DNA of 64,000 nt, taken from contig CP079699.1 of NCBI GenBank assembly GCA_021383565.1, positions 558,001 to 622,000 on the forward strand, given 5' to 3'. Position 1 is the first letter of the stretch. Each line of letters opens with the position of its first letter. The DNA comes from Levilactobacillus brevis. Lineage in GTDB: Bacteria > Bacillota > Bacilli > Lactobacillales > Lactobacillaceae. The notes below the pieces were generated by a model. The model was not told the DNA's origin. It saw only the letters and a program-made list of their open reading frames with translations, and searched no databases. The position numbers and the translations under genes were made by a program. Positions 45,518-54,499 of the stretch are shown here, one piece after another.

Positions 45518-45706
45518 TTGGCTGTACCAGCACGGAAAACGTCTAAGACGAAAAAAGCTATGCGTCGTGGTCACATCAAGTTAACGACGCCTAATTTAAC
45601 TCCTTGCCCAAACTGTGGTGAATTACGTAAGTCACACATGGTTTGCCCAAGTTGCGGTTTCTACGATGGCCGTCAGGTCGTTGCGGTTAAGAACGCAAAC
45701 AACTAA
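45518..45706 (+). CDS. rpmF: 50S ribosomal protein L32
   Basis: 62 residues starting AVPARKTSKTKKAMRRGH, with the four-cysteine zinc motif CPNC and CPSC intact, so it is the zinc-binding form. The TTG at 45518 is the start, eight bases after GGAGG. A TATAAT box at 45489-45494 may add a second promoter. Confidence 0.96.
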   Translation: MAVPARKTSKTKKAMRRGHIKLTTPNLTPCPNCGELRKSHMVCPSCGFYDGRQVVAVKNANN

Positions 45707-45724
45707 TTAAATTTAGTCGAAAGA

Positions 45725-45761
45725 AACTCCCATGAAGTCCGCGGCTTCTGGGAGTTTTTTT
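45725..45761 (+). terminator. Terminator of yceD-rpmF
   Basis: AAACTCCCA pairs with TGGGAGTTT, with GAAG/CTTC inside, followed by T residues. Confidence 0.9.
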
Positions 45762-45782
45762 GTGGCGCGGCCGAGGTGCCCT

Positions 45783-45812
45783 TTGTGCAAGCCCGGTGAA
45801 AAAAGGTATAAT
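45783..45812 (+). promoter_or_regulatory. Promoter of the HAD phosphatase pair
   Basis: TTGTGC and TATAAT are spaced by 18 bases. Confidence 0.6.
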
Positions 45813-45845
45813 GACGACATTAACGAAAAGTTGAGGAGTGAAATT

Positions 45846-46661
45846 TTGGCAATTAAATTAATCGCGACCGACTTAAACGGCACGCTGCTACACGATGATC
45901 AGACGTTCAATCAATCCCTGTTCAAGGAGACACTACAGGCCTTGAAGCAACGGGGGATTCAACTGGTCCTGTCTTCCGGGAATCAGTTCACCCACTTGGA
46001 GAAGCTCTTTCATGAGGTGATGGCCGATAATCTGGCGATTGTTGCCGAGAATGGGGCCTCAATCTATTTAAAGGGCCAACAGGTCTTCGACGGCAGTCTC
46101 AGCGCCCAGCAGGTTAACCACTTCGTGACGGTGGACCGGCAACAGGATTTCCTCAAATCAGCCTACGTGATCTTGGTTGGTCAACACGGTTCATATACTG
46201 AGACCGGTGCGCCCCAAGTCCTGATTGATGCGGCGGAAAAATTCTATGACAATCTCAAACAGGTGGCCGATCTACGGACAGTAGACGACCGAATCAAGAA
46301 GATCAGCGTGTCCACGGCACCCGGTCAGGGCGGACAATTAGTGGCCGATCTGAATACCTACTTTGATGGGCAACTCCGAGCGCACGACAGCGGCTATGGC
46401 GTCGTGGACGTGGTTGCGGCGAACGTGGGCAAGTTACCGGCTGTTCAGTGGTTGGCCGAACGCTGGCACGTGGCTGCCGACGAGATCATGGCCTTTGGGG
46501 ATGGCGCCAATGATGTGCCGCTGCTTCAGTTCGCCCAGCACAGTTGGGCCATGGCCAATGCGCCTGTTGAGGTCCAACGTGCGGCGACACAGGTGACGAG
46601 CGTGGACAACGAACACGACGGCGTGTTAACGACGATTCAGTCGGCGTTAATGGTGATTTAG
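45846..46661 (+). CDS. Cof-type HAD phosphatase
   Basis: A 271-residue HAD subfamily IIB phosphatase. Motif I is IATDLNGTLL; note Asn in place of the usual second Asp-x-Asp acid (DLNGT instead of DLDGT), so the acid/base residue is changed. Motif II LVLSSGNQF and the C-terminal GDGANDVPLLQFAQ are otherwise standard. Such enzymes act on sugar phosphates or flavin intermediates. Start TTG 45846 behind GAGGAG. The DLNGT variant recurs in some lactobacillar homologues as far as I recall. Confidence 0.85.
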   Translation: MAIKLIATDLNGTLLHDDQTFNQSLFKETLQALKQRGIQLVLSSGNQFTHLEKLFHEVMADNLAIVAENGASIYLKGQQVFDGSLSAQQVNHFVTVDRQQDFLKSAYVILVGQHGSYTETGAPQVLIDAAEKFYDNLKQVADLRTVDDRIKKISVSTAPGQGGQLVADLNTYFDGQLRAHDSGYGVVDVVAANVGKLPAVQWLAERWHVAADEIMAFGDGANDVPLLQFAQHSWAMANAPVEVQRAATQVTSVDNEHDGVLTTIQSALMVI

Positions 46662-46664
46662 ACC

Positions 46665-47303
46665 ATGGATAATTTCTTCTTTGACTTTGACAACACACTT
46701 GTGGATTCCAGTGAGGCCGCCGTCCGCGCCACGCAGCAGGCCTACGCGCTTCAAGGATTGACGGTGCCCACTCGTGCGGCTATCGTGGGCTACATGGGTG
46801 TTCCGATCGAAGTGTCTTTCGCTAAAATGGCTGCGGAAACGTTGACGGATTCAGATCTGGAGGTCTTGTTTACGGTCTTTCGCCAGCAGTACCAACTCGC
46901 AGAACGAACCGGAATGACGCCGTTTGCCGGGATGACAGCTACACTGGCAACGTTGCGGGAACGTGGTAAACGTCTCTTTGTGGTGTCGAGTAAGCACTCC
47001 GAGCCGTTGCGTCGGAATTTGGCGCAGGCGGGATTTACCGGGACCTTTGTGGCCGTGTGTGGTTCGGATATGGTGGCGAACTATAAACCAGCTCCGGATG
47101 GCGTTTTGAACCTATTAGACCGGTTCGGCCTCGATCCACAAGTATCCGTGATGATTGGCGATGCCAAGTACGATATTCAGATGGGTCAGCGTGCCGGCGC
47201 GGCAACGGCCGGGGCCTTGTGGGGCGCCGCCGATCCGGCAGCTTTGCGGGCTGAACATCCGACGGCGCTTTTAGCGACGCCGACTGAATTGCTTAACCTA
47301 TAA
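46665..47303 (+). CDS. HAD-IA phosphatase (phosphoglycolate phosphatase-like)
   Basis: 212 residues. Motif I FFDFDNTLVDSSEAA, cap domain, FVVSSKHSEPLRRNL and metal motif MIGDAKYDIQMGQRAGAATAG. It resembles Gph/PpaX hydrolases; the substrate is uncertain. It starts 3 bases after the Cof-type gene, so the two form an operon. Confidence 0.85.
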   Translation: MDNFFFDFDNTLVDSSEAAVRATQQAYALQGLTVPTRAAIVGYMGVPIEVSFAKMAAETLTDSDLEVLFTVFRQQYQLAERTGMTPFAGMTATLATLRERGKRLFVVSSKHSEPLRRNLAQAGFTGTFVAVCGSDMVANYKPAPDGVLNLLDRFGLDPQVSVMIGDAKYDIQMGQRAGAATAGALWGAADPAALRAEHPTALLATPTELLNL

Positions 47304-47441
47304 TTATTTTGGGCTTTGGGGTAAATGACTCTGGACGTCCTTTTTTGTTAGCTAAGAAACATCAATCCAAATTTTTAGCAAACTCTCACCGTAGCGTTAG
47401 AACGCCCGTCAAGACTGGTGTTACGCGGACTAGTGTTAAAA

Positions 47442-47537
47442 TATAATGATGTTTATAAGGTGGCACGCAAAAATAATCACAATGCCGGTTATTTTTGCGC
47501 CGCTGATAAACTTTAGCTGGGATTTGTCTTATAAGAC
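47442..47537. promoter_or_regulatory. Control region of the matrixin gene
   Basis: TATAAT at 47442-47447; a hairpin CGCAAAAATAA/TTATTTTTGCG at 47466-47499; a perfect 12-bp palindrome GTCTTATAAGAC at 47526-47537. The palindrome may be an operator. Confidence 0.4.
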
Positions 47538-47583
47538 GGCTAAACTAGTAATCATCGAGTGATTTAGGGGGAAACGCGAGGTC

Positions 47584-48234
47584 ATGTGGAAGCGGCGTTT
47601 ATTATTGGCGATTATGGTCATGGGGATACTGGGAATCGTCCGTTTGGGAGAATCGCAGAACTGGAATTTTACGCAAGTGCGGGTCAACCGGGTGATGCGC
47701 CAGTTGGAGACGAGGTTACCGGGAAGTCAGCAACAGGCGGCAACGCCGGTGGAGAAGATCGCTGCGGAACATCCGTTGCAGCCTATTTACTATTATCATT
47801 TTGCGCCGAGTGTGCCGGTTAACGTCCGGCCGATATTTGAAGAGGCTGTGACCGTGTACAATCGGACGGGTGTCGTCAAATTAGTGGCGGGCCACCCGCG
47901 GCAGAAACAGAATGGCGTCACTTTTTTTACCTATCATCGTGGGCCGAGTGCCGAGCAGCCGAACTTTTTAGAGTTGGGGGAAGGGGGCCCGGAGATTCGG
48001 CGCTACGTGGGTCTCGGAAGCTATACCATCAACCGGGCACGAGCCGGTCTGAACCTGGAGCATCCTGAAGCGGGGATTCGGGCGTCGGTAGCGGTCCATG
48101 AGCTCGGTCATGCGGTGGGCTTGGACCACAGTAAGAGTCGGCTATCCGTCATGTATCCGTACGATCAAGGACATCTCCACCTATCACCGGCAGACTTGAA
48201 GACGTTAAAGGTACTGTACGCACAGCGAAGCTAG
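47584..48234 (+). CDS. Matrixin-like zinc metalloprotease, membrane-anchored or secreted
   Basis: 216 residues. An N-terminal signal/anchor (basic MWKRR then a hydrophobic segment) has no clear cleavage site. The catalytic zinc site HELGHAVGLDH is near residues 172-182 with the methionine turn SVMYP behind it, as in peptidase family M10. The middle part includes VPVNVRPIFEEAVTVYNRTG. Lactobacillar members are common but uncharacterised. ATG 47584 has GAGGTC upstream, not a strong binding site. It is monocistronic. Confidence 0.82.
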   Translation: MWKRRLLLAIMVMGILGIVRLGESQNWNFTQVRVNRVMRQLETRLPGSQQQAATPVEKIAAEHPLQPIYYYHFAPSVPVNVRPIFEEAVTVYNRTGVVKLVAGHPRQKQNGVTFFTYHRGPSAEQPNFLELGEGGPEIRRYVGLGSYTINRARAGLNLEHPEAGIRASVAVHELGHAVGLDHSKSRLSVMYPYDQGHLHLSPADLKTLKVLYAQRS

Positions 48235-48264
48235 GTGGGCGATGGGCGACAATTTTATAACGAT

Positions 48265-48304
48265 CAAAAAGGCGGCTCGATTTCGCAAGGAAACCGAACC
48301 GCCT
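48265..48304 (-). terminator. Terminator of the NADH oxidase gene
   Basis: On the minus strand GGCGGTTCGGTTTC pairs with GAAATCGAGCCGCC, with one mismatch, followed by five T residues. Confidence 0.85.
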
Positions 48305-48322
48305 AGTTGGTGTCGGTTAAAT

Positions 48323-49678
48323 TTAAGAACGCTGGTAACCGTGTTCCTGAGCCACGGCCATTTGACCGGCTAAGTTCAGGTAATTGAATGGTTGGCTAAA
48401 GTTGGGCGAGAAGAGCATGTCCACCAGTGCCAGCTGGTCAATGGTCGCGTGGTTCTGCATTAATGTGGAGACGGTATTGGCCGCCTGTGAGATGTCGTGG
48501 GCACTGTAGAGCTGAGCCCCCAAGATTTGCCGGTTGTTACGATTGTAGATCAGTTCAATCGTGACCTGATAGGCATTGGGCATAAAGTCCGGCCGGTAAC
48601 TGCCCTGATAGCAGACGCTCGCCACGTTAAACCGAGCGGCTTTGGCGGCGCGGGTGGTCATGCCGACGCAGGCCACCGTATGGTCAAAGACCAACATGGC
48701 CGTGGAAGATTGCGTGCCGATGGTGCGGACACGCCGTTCAAATGCGTTTATGCCGGCCAGAGCGCCCTGACGGACAGCGTGAGAAGCGAGCGGGGAATAC
48801 CCCGTGGACTGCGTGGGATTGTAATGGATGGTGGCATTATCGCCGGCCGCGAGAATATCGGGGTCCGATGTCTGCATGTAGTCATCCTTTACGATAGCGC
48901 CATTCTTAGCGCGTCTAACCTGACCAGCCACGAGCTCGGTCTGTGGGAGCATCCCGGCACTGACGGCTGCCATGTCGACGACGAATTTGCCCTGCGTCGT
49001 AGTGATGGCTAAGGCCCCATCGGGCGTATTGGCGAAGCGTGTGGCCCGGGTCCCCGTCAGGACGCGGACACCGTGATCGGTGAGTAGTTGTTTGACGGAT
49101 TCGGCCAGTTTGGGTTCCAGATAGCCATCTAGGAGTTGTTGTGGTTTCTGGATAAGCGTGACCTCATGACCCGTGCGCGCGTATCCTTCAGCGAGTTCAA
49201 CGCCGATGTACCCGCCGCCAATGATGGCGACTCGGCGAAAGTCCGCGGCCGCCGCGCAGAGATCCCGTGCCTGGTCAAAGGTTTTACACAGACGCACCTT
49301 GGGATTCTCGATGCCCGTGATGGCGGGGATAGCCGTGATCGACCCCGTCGCCATGATTAATTTATCATAGTGGTCGGTTGACTTGGTCTTCGTCAGCAGG
49401 TCCTGCGCGACCAGTGTGTGGGCCTGTGCGTCGATGGAAAGGACGTCGGTCTGAGTCTTCATGGTCACCCCTTGTTTAATAAAGTCTTCCGGTTCCGCAT
49501 AGAAGGTATCGGCTAAGGACCGAACCGTTCCTTCAATGCGTAGATACGTTGCACAAGAGAGATACGAAATGTTTTTTTGCCGTTCGTAGACGGTAATCTC
49601 AGCATTTGGATAATTCGTTAAGACCTGCTTAACGGCGGCGATTCCGGCATGGGTACTCCCAACAATAATAACTTTCAT
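48323..49678 (-). CDS. nox: NADH oxidase, water-forming type (FAD-dependent)
   Basis: 451 residues of the two-dinucleotide-binding flavoprotein family. The FAD site VIIVGSTHAGIAA is at residues 3-15, redox cysteine Cys42 lies in SYLSCATYL, the NADH site AIIGGGYIGVELAEG follows, and the second FAD motif is DILAAGDNA. Cys42 favours the Nox2/CoA-disulphide reductase group that reduces oxygen to water and regenerates NAD, useful in heterofermentation. The water-forming activity is inferred. It is monocistronic. Confidence 0.85.
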   Translation of the reverse strand: MKVIIVGSTHAGIAAVKQVLTNYPNAEITVYERQKNISYLSCATYLRIEGTVRSLADTFYAEPEDFIKQGVTMKTQTDVLSIDAQAHTLVAQDLLTKTKSTDHYDKLIMATGSITAIPAITGIENPKVRLCKTFDQARDLCAAAADFRRVAIIGGGYIGVELAEGYARTGHEVTLIQKPQQLLDGYLEPKLAESVKQLLTDHGVRVLTGTRATRFANTPDGALAITTTQGKFVVDMAAVSAGMLPQTELVAGQVRRAKNGAIVKDDYMQTSDPDILAAGDNATIHYNPTQSTGYSPLASHAVRQGALAGINAFERRVRTIGTQSSTAMLVFDHTVACVGMTTRAAKAARFNVASVCYQGSYRPDFMPNAYQVTIELIYNRNNRQILGAQLYSAHDISQAANTVSTLMQNHATIDQLALVDMLFSPNFSQPFNYLNLAGQMAVAQEHGYQRS

Positions 49679-49714
49679 AAATTGATCTTCCCTTTTACTG
49701 TTTAACAGATTAAT

Positions 49715-49771
49715 GTATAATTTATGTTATAAGTTTCCCGGCGAAACTATCTATATCATGATAAATTATAC
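49715..49771. promoter_or_regulatory. Nested inverted repeats upstream of nox
   Basis: GTATAATTTAT (49715-49725) and ATAAATTATAC (49761-49771) are perfect arms of 11 bp; AGTTTC/GAAACT lies between them (49732-49748). The site overlaps the likely nox promoter on the minus strand. Confidence 0.5.
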
Positions 49772-49996
49772 TTACTTTTTGTAAAAATAACAATGGGACA
49801 ACCTAGGGCCGCTGGCTAGATAAACCGATGAAACCGGTGCGCTTAGCTGGTTTTGCAAAGTGGTCCGCATTCGGTAAACTATTAAGTAAAGGGTTCATGG
49901 ATGGTCGATAGGTGACAGGGGCATTGGTCACCCGGGTTAAGACCGCCAAGTTGGTGGGAACGTTAGGCTTTAATTTAAGCAAAGAAGGGTTTCAGC
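49772..49996. other. Intergenic stretch before the diguanylate cyclase gene
   Basis: No gene seen. It includes a weak dyad GGTGAC/GTCACC near 49912-49930 and the ribosome-binding region of the next gene. Confidence 0.4.
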
Positions 49997-51127
49997 ATGA
50001 CATGGTCGCAGTGGCAGGTACCACCATTTATCTCGAGTATTTTCTTTATCCTGGGTGTTTTTACCCTATATTGGGTGACCTTTAGTTGGCTCGATATGTG
50101 GGTGCATCGCCGACACATTGATATTGCCGACGACGTCATTAATGCCTGGTATGGCGTGATCTACGTGTTGGTGTTTATCTTCTGCATGCAGATCCCGGTG
50201 ATTGGGAAGCCGATCTCCTGGGAATTTATGAACTTTCAATTGATTGCCATTATTTTCTGCGCGTACTTCTTAAATATTCACGTCTCACTCTACTTATTTC
50301 CACCGATTGTACTGGTCTATATGGTGTTCAACGAATCCCTGCGCTATTGGGAGTCGTGGGGGTATGCCGTGACTCTAGTTGTTTTCTTCATGGCGATGAA
50401 CTGGATTCGGGTCCGCTACCATGATCAGCGTCGTGCCTGGATGATTTACATGGCCGTGGGGGCCCCGTTCGGTGGCGTACTGTGGTTGTGGATGAAATTC
50501 AAGTTCGCGCTGAGCTGGACCACCTTTCAACAAGAATGGCTCTACCTGATTATCTTCGAGCTGTTGCTCTACGCGTACGTCAATATGCTGACGCATGATG
50601 GCGAATTGAAGTCCCGCTTGGAGCGGCTGGCGAGCCACGATACTTTGACACACGCGCGAAACTTCTCGTCGTACACGGATACCGTGAAGTTTCTGTTCAA
50701 GCAGAGTACGCGAACGGGGGAACCACTGTCGATGATCATGTTCGATATCGACCACTTTAAACACGTCAATGATACCTATGGGCATTCGGCGGGGGATGCC
50801 GTTCTACGGGAGGTTGCGGAGACGGCTCAAGAGGTGTTGACCCACAAGGATTCGAAGCTGAAATTATATCGGACCGGGGGCGAGGAGTTTAACATTTTAC
50901 TGCCGGGCTACGACTTGGATCAGACCAGTCGGATTGCGACGGCGGTCTTCGAGGCGGTGAAACAGCTGACGGTTCATACACGCGGGCAGGCCATTCAGGT
51001 GACGCTTTCGCTAGGGGTCTCGGCGATGCTTACCGCGGACAAGACGCCCATGGATTTCTACAACCGGGTCGATCAGAACCTCTATCATTCTAAAAAACAT
51101 GGCCGGAAGCAAATTACGGTCGGCTAA
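49997..51127 (+). CDS. Membrane-bound diguanylate cyclase (GGDEF)
   Basis: 376 residues. About six hydrophobic segments in the first 200 residues form a sensor-like membrane part. The cyclase domain follows: MIMFDIDHFKHVNDTYGHSAGD with metal-binding aspartate, then the active-site signature RTGGEEF near residue 295, an active variant of GGDEF. No RxxD inhibitory site is found at the usual spot five residues before it. It should make cyclic di-GMP from GTP. No EAL domain or PilZ target is visible nearby. It is monocistronic. Confidence 0.88.
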   Translation: MTWSQWQVPPFISSIFFILGVFTLYWVTFSWLDMWVHRRHIDIADDVINAWYGVIYVLVFIFCMQIPVIGKPISWEFMNFQLIAIIFCAYFLNIHVSLYLFPPIVLVYMVFNESLRYWESWGYAVTLVVFFMAMNWIRVRYHDQRRAWMIYMAVGAPFGGVLWLWMKFKFALSWTTFQQEWLYLIIFELLLYAYVNMLTHDGELKSRLERLASHDTLTHARNFSSYTDTVKFLFKQSTRTGEPLSMIMFDIDHFKHVNDTYGHSAGDAVLREVAETAQEVLTHKDSKLKLYRTGGEEFNILLPGYDLDQTSRIATAVFEAVKQLTVHTRGQAIQVTLSLGVSAMLTADKTPMDFYNRVDQNLYHSKKHGRKQITVG

Positions 51128-51131
51128 TCAG

Positions 51132-51169
51132 AATCGGTCAGGTCCCTTAGCGGACGGGCCGATTTTTTA
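51132..51169 (+). terminator. Terminator of the cyclase gene
   Basis: AATCGGTC pairs with GGCCGATT, with TCC/GGA inside, followed by T residues. Confidence 0.8.
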
Positions 51170-51576
51170 TTAACCGTTTAATAATTAGCCAAAATTAAAA
51201 GAGTTTGCCAAAAGCGAAGCATAACAGTAGGGAAATTACCTTTCCTTTGGTAGACTGGTCAATGGAAAGGCGTTCCGGCCCCTCGTCCGGTCGGTTAATG
51301 TCGGTACCCGAATGGAGATGACGATTTTTTAAGAAAATTTGCAGAACGCTTTTTTTCGCGAAAATCTTTCCAGAAATGAGTTTTTGGCAACGCACTGTGA
51401 AAAAACCAAAGAACTTGTCAAACGGCGTGGCGCGGCGATCATAAAACCGCGGAGCCACAGCGTTTTCTGTTCGATTCAGGCTTATGAAATGGCTAAATTC
51501 ACAGTGAATCTTCACCAGATTTTTAATGGTGTAAATCATTATTTTGCGAATTGGACCGTATCAATTTACAAAAAGG
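51170..51576. other. AT-rich region upstream of xfp
   Basis: About 400 bases without a convincing gene; open frames on both strands here overlap each other and have no family match by eye. It holds the dyad ATTCACAGTGAAT at 51497-51509, about 70 bases upstream of the xfp -35. Confidence 0.5.
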
Positions 51577-51604
51577 TTGACTTTTTGAGTAAATTTAGTA
51601 TGAT
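51577..51604 (+). promoter_or_regulatory. Promoter of xfp
   Basis: TTGACT and TATGAT are spaced by 16 bases in an AT-rich setting. Confidence 0.75.
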
Positions 51605-51683
51605 GAAGAAGTACAAAATTAACCTCTAATGATTTACGTTAATTGTTTAGAAGGATGTTATTCAACGAAGGAGTGTAAAATTC

Positions 51684-54143
51684 ATGGCAGTAGATTACGA
51701 TTCCAAGTCATACTTGGAAAAGGTTGACGCCTGGTGGCGTGCTACAACGTATCTTTCCGGTGGTATGATCTTCCTGAAGGACAACCCATTGTTCTCGGTA
51801 ACGAACACACCAATCAAAAAAGAAGACGTTAAGGTTAAGCCTATCGGACACTGGGGTACGATCTCAGGACAAACGTTCCTGTACGCCCATGCCAACCGTT
51901 TGATCAACAAGTACGGCTTGAACATGTTCTATATCGGTGGTCCCGGTCATGGTGGCCAAGTTATGGTAACGAACGCGTACTTAGACGGTACCTACACTGA
52001 AGATTACCCTGAAATTACGCAGGATCTTGAAGGTATGGCTCGTCTGTACAAGCGGTTCTCATTCCCAGGTGGGATTGGTTCCCACATGACTGCGCAAACG
52101 CCTGGTTCACTCCACGAAGGTGGGGAACTTGGTTACTCTCTCTCCCATGCAACTGGTGCCGTTTTAGACAACCCAGACCAAATTGCATTTACTGTAGTTG
52201 GTGATGGTGAAGTTGAAACTGGTCCTGCTATGACTGCATGGAACTCCATCAAGTTCTTGAACCCTAAGAACGATGGTGCCGTATTACCTATCCTTGACGT
52301 AAACGGCTTTAAGATTTCCAACCCAACGATCTTCTCTCGGATGAGCGATGACAAGATCGCGAAGTTCTTCGAAGGTTTGGGCTGGTCACCTCGCTTCCTC
52401 GAAAACGACGATATCCATGATTACATGACTTACCACGAAAAGGCGGCTAAGTTATTTGACCAAGCTATCGCTGACATCAAGCAAATTCAAAAAGACGCCC
52501 GTGAAAACGGCCGGTACGAAGACGGTGAAATCGCCGCTTGGCCAGTTGTTATCGCACGTTTGCCAAAGGGTTGGGGCGGTCCTCAAAAGAACCCAGCCGG
52601 CGAACCAATTGAAAACTCATTCCGTGCTCACCAAGTTCCGCTTGGCTTGAGCCAAAACAACTTTGATGAATTACCAGAATTCGAAGCTTGGATGAACTCA
52701 TACAAGCCAGCCGAATTATTCAACACTGATGGTTCATTGAAGGCAGAAGTCGCTGACTTTGCCCCTAAGGGTGACAAGCGGATGGCTGCCAACCCAGTTG
52801 CTAACGGTGGTCGTGCACGCGGCGAAAAGCCAGCTATGCTTGACTTACCTAACTGGAAGGACTTCGCTAACGACATCAACGAAGATAACCGTGGGACCCA
52901 ATTACCAGATGGTAACCGGAACATGGATATGAACGTTCTGTCAACCTTCTTTGCTGGCGTTGCCACGAAGAACCCATCATCATTCCGGATCTTCGGACCT
53001 GATGAAACGATGTCTAACCGTCTCTGGGAAATGTTCAAGATTACCAACCGTCAATGGATGAGTAAGGTCAAGGAACCAAATGACCAATACGAAGCTCCTG
53101 AAGGTCGTATCTTGGATGCCCAATTATCAGAACACCAAGCTGAAGGTTGGCTTGAAGGTTACACCTTAACTGGTCGTACCGGTGTGTTCACGTCTTACGA
53201 ATCATTCTTGCGGGTTGTCGACTCAATGACGACGCAACACTTCAAGTGGATCCGTCAGGCGGCTGCAGAACCATGGCGTAATGATTACCCATCATTGAAC
53301 CTGGTTTCTACTTCTACTGTATTCCAACAAGACCATAACGGTTACACCCACCAAGATCCAGGTATGTTAACCCACTTGTCTGAAAAGAAGTCTGACTTTA
53401 TCCGTCAGTACCTTCCAGCCGATGGGAACACGCTCTTGGCCGTATTCAACCGTGCCTTCAACGACCGTCAAAAGTTGAATCATATCGTTGCTTCTAAGCA
53501 ACCTCGTCAACAATGGTTCTCCATCGACGAAGCTGAAGAATTGGCTACTAAGGGTCTTAAGACTATCGATTGGGCTTCCACTGTTGCTGAAGGTGAAGAT
53601 GCTGATATCGTCTTTGCTTCTGCCGGTGTTGAACCAACCATCGAAACTCTGGCTGCTCTTAGCCTGATCAACGACGCCTTCCCAGCCGTTAAGATGCGTT
53701 ACGTTAACGTTGTTGAATTGGAACGTCTTCAAAAGAAGAACGGCCCTCTGAACGACGAACGTGCATTGAGCGATGCTGAATTCACGTCACTCTTCGGCGA
53801 ATCTGGTACGCCAGTTCTGTTTGGCTTCCACGGTTACGAAGACTTGATCGAATCCTTCTTCTACGAACGTCAACACTTAGGCTTGCACGTTCATGGTTAC
53901 CGTGAAGACGGTGATATCACGACTGCTTACGACATGCGTGTATACTCCGAATTAGACCGGTTCCACCAAGCCAAGGATGCTGCGAACACCTTAGTTGCTA
54001 AGGGTGTTATTGACGAAGCTGCCGCAAAGGCCTTCGACAAGAAGATGGATGACATCTTAGCTAAGCACTTCAAGGTTACGCGTGACGAAGGTCATGATAT
54101 TGAAGAATTTACGAAGTGGGCATGGAGTCCATTGAAGAAGTAA
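51684..54143 (+). CDS. xfp: Phosphoketolase (xylulose-5-phosphate/fructose-6-phosphate)
   Basis: An 819-residue thiamine-diphosphate enzyme that splits xylulose 5-phosphate (and often fructose 6-phosphate) with phosphate into acetyl phosphate and an aldose phosphate. It is the key step of heterolactic fermentation. GGPGHGGQ near residue 88, [15 protein letters not shown] near 172 (cofactor site) and [12 protein letters not shown] in the second half are family signatures. Codon use is strongly biased to one synonym set, as in highly expressed genes. AAGGAG precedes ATG; strong promoter and terminator flank it. Confidence 0.98.
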   Translation: MAVDYDSKSYLEKVDAWWRATTYLSGGMIFLKDNPLFSVTNTPIKKEDVKVKPIGHWGTISGQTFLYAHANRLINKYGLNMFYIGGPGHGGQVMVTNAYLDGTYTEDYPEITQDLEGMARLYKRFSFPGGIGSHMTAQTPGSLHEGGELGYSLSHATGAVLDNPDQIAFTVVGDGEVETGPAMTAWNSIKFLNPKNDGAVLPILDVNGFKISNPTIFSRMSDDKIAKFFEGLGWSPRFLENDDIHDYMTYHEKAAKLFDQAIADIKQIQKDARENGRYEDGEIAAWPVVIARLPKGWGGPQKNPAGEPIENSFRAHQVPLGLSQNNFDELPEFEAWMNSYKPAELFNTDGSLKAEVADFAPKGDKRMAANPVANGGRARGEKPAMLDLPNWKDFANDINEDNRGTQLPDGNRNMDMNVLSTFFAGVATKNPSSFRIFGPDETMSNRLWEMFKITNRQWMSKVKEPNDQYEAPEGRILDAQLSEHQAEGWLEGYTLTGRTGVFTSYESFLRVVDSMTTQHFKWIRQAAAEPWRNDYPSLNLVSTSTVFQQDHNGYTHQDPGMLTHLSEKKSDFIRQYLPADGNTLLAVFNRAFNDRQKLNHIVASKQPRQQWFSIDEAEELATKGLKTIDWASTVAEGEDADIVFASAGVEPTIETLAALSLINDAFPAVKMRYVNVVELERLQKKNGPLNDERALSDAEFTSLFGESGTPVLFGFHGYEDLIESFFYERQHLGLHVHGYREDGDITTAYDMRVYSELDRFHQAKDAANTLVAKGVIDEAAAKAFDKKMDDILAKHFKVTRDEGHDIEEFTKWAWSPLKK

Positions 54144-54164
54144 TTTCTTCTCACTAAATTTTTC

Positions 54165-54204
54165 AGAGAGGGTCAACTCCGATGGGGGTTGATCCTCTTT
54201 TTTT
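54165..54204 (+). terminator. Terminator of xfp
   Basis: AGAGGGTCAACTCC pairs, allowing one mismatch, with GGGGTTGATCCTCT, followed by seven T residues. Confidence 0.92.
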
Positions 54205-54219
54205 GGTAGGAGCCGATAA

Positions 54220-54257
54220 AAATGGCCCTAGAAATCAGAAGATTTCTAGGGCCATTT
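54220..54257. terminator. Perfect 17-bp hairpin, probable bidirectional terminator
   Basis: AAATGGCCCTAGAAATC pairs perfectly with GATTTCTAGGGCCATTT around AGAA. An A-run before it gives a T-run on the minus strand. Confidence 0.7.
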
Positions 54258-54279
54258 GCGAATCGCAGATCTAAGGGGT

Positions 54280-54395
54280 GAAGGGTCGCGAACACGTTCC
54301 GATCCTCAGCTGGCAAGGGTCGACATTAAATGAGTCAGCAACATCACCTGCGTTTGAGACCGTCTGTGGTCTGAGAGGGGGCGCCTTTTATACAG
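54280..54395 (-). repeat. Decayed fragment of the cloverleaf repeat family (copy F)
   Basis: GTGAAGGGTCGCGAACACG, CAGCTGGCAAGG and CATCACCTGCG match the end and second module of copy E with many changes. The core is missing. Confidence 0.5.
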
Positions 54396-54437
54396 GGGGC
54401 TCAGTCTTCGAACAAGCAATTGATGTCACCCCACAAC

Positions 54438-54470
54438 AAAACCCCACGCTTACACGGCAGCGTGGGGTTC
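54438..54470 (-). terminator. Terminator of the adh gene
   Basis: On the minus strand ACCCCACGCT pairs with AGCGTGGGGT, followed by TTTTG. Confidence 0.8.
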
Positions 54471-54499
54471 TTTGGAAGTATTGAAGTTTTTGAAATGAA

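Noticed and set aside
51195-51629. Possible genes upstream of xfp on both strands
   Set aside because: They overlap each other in an AT-rich control region, cover the xfp promoter and match no family.
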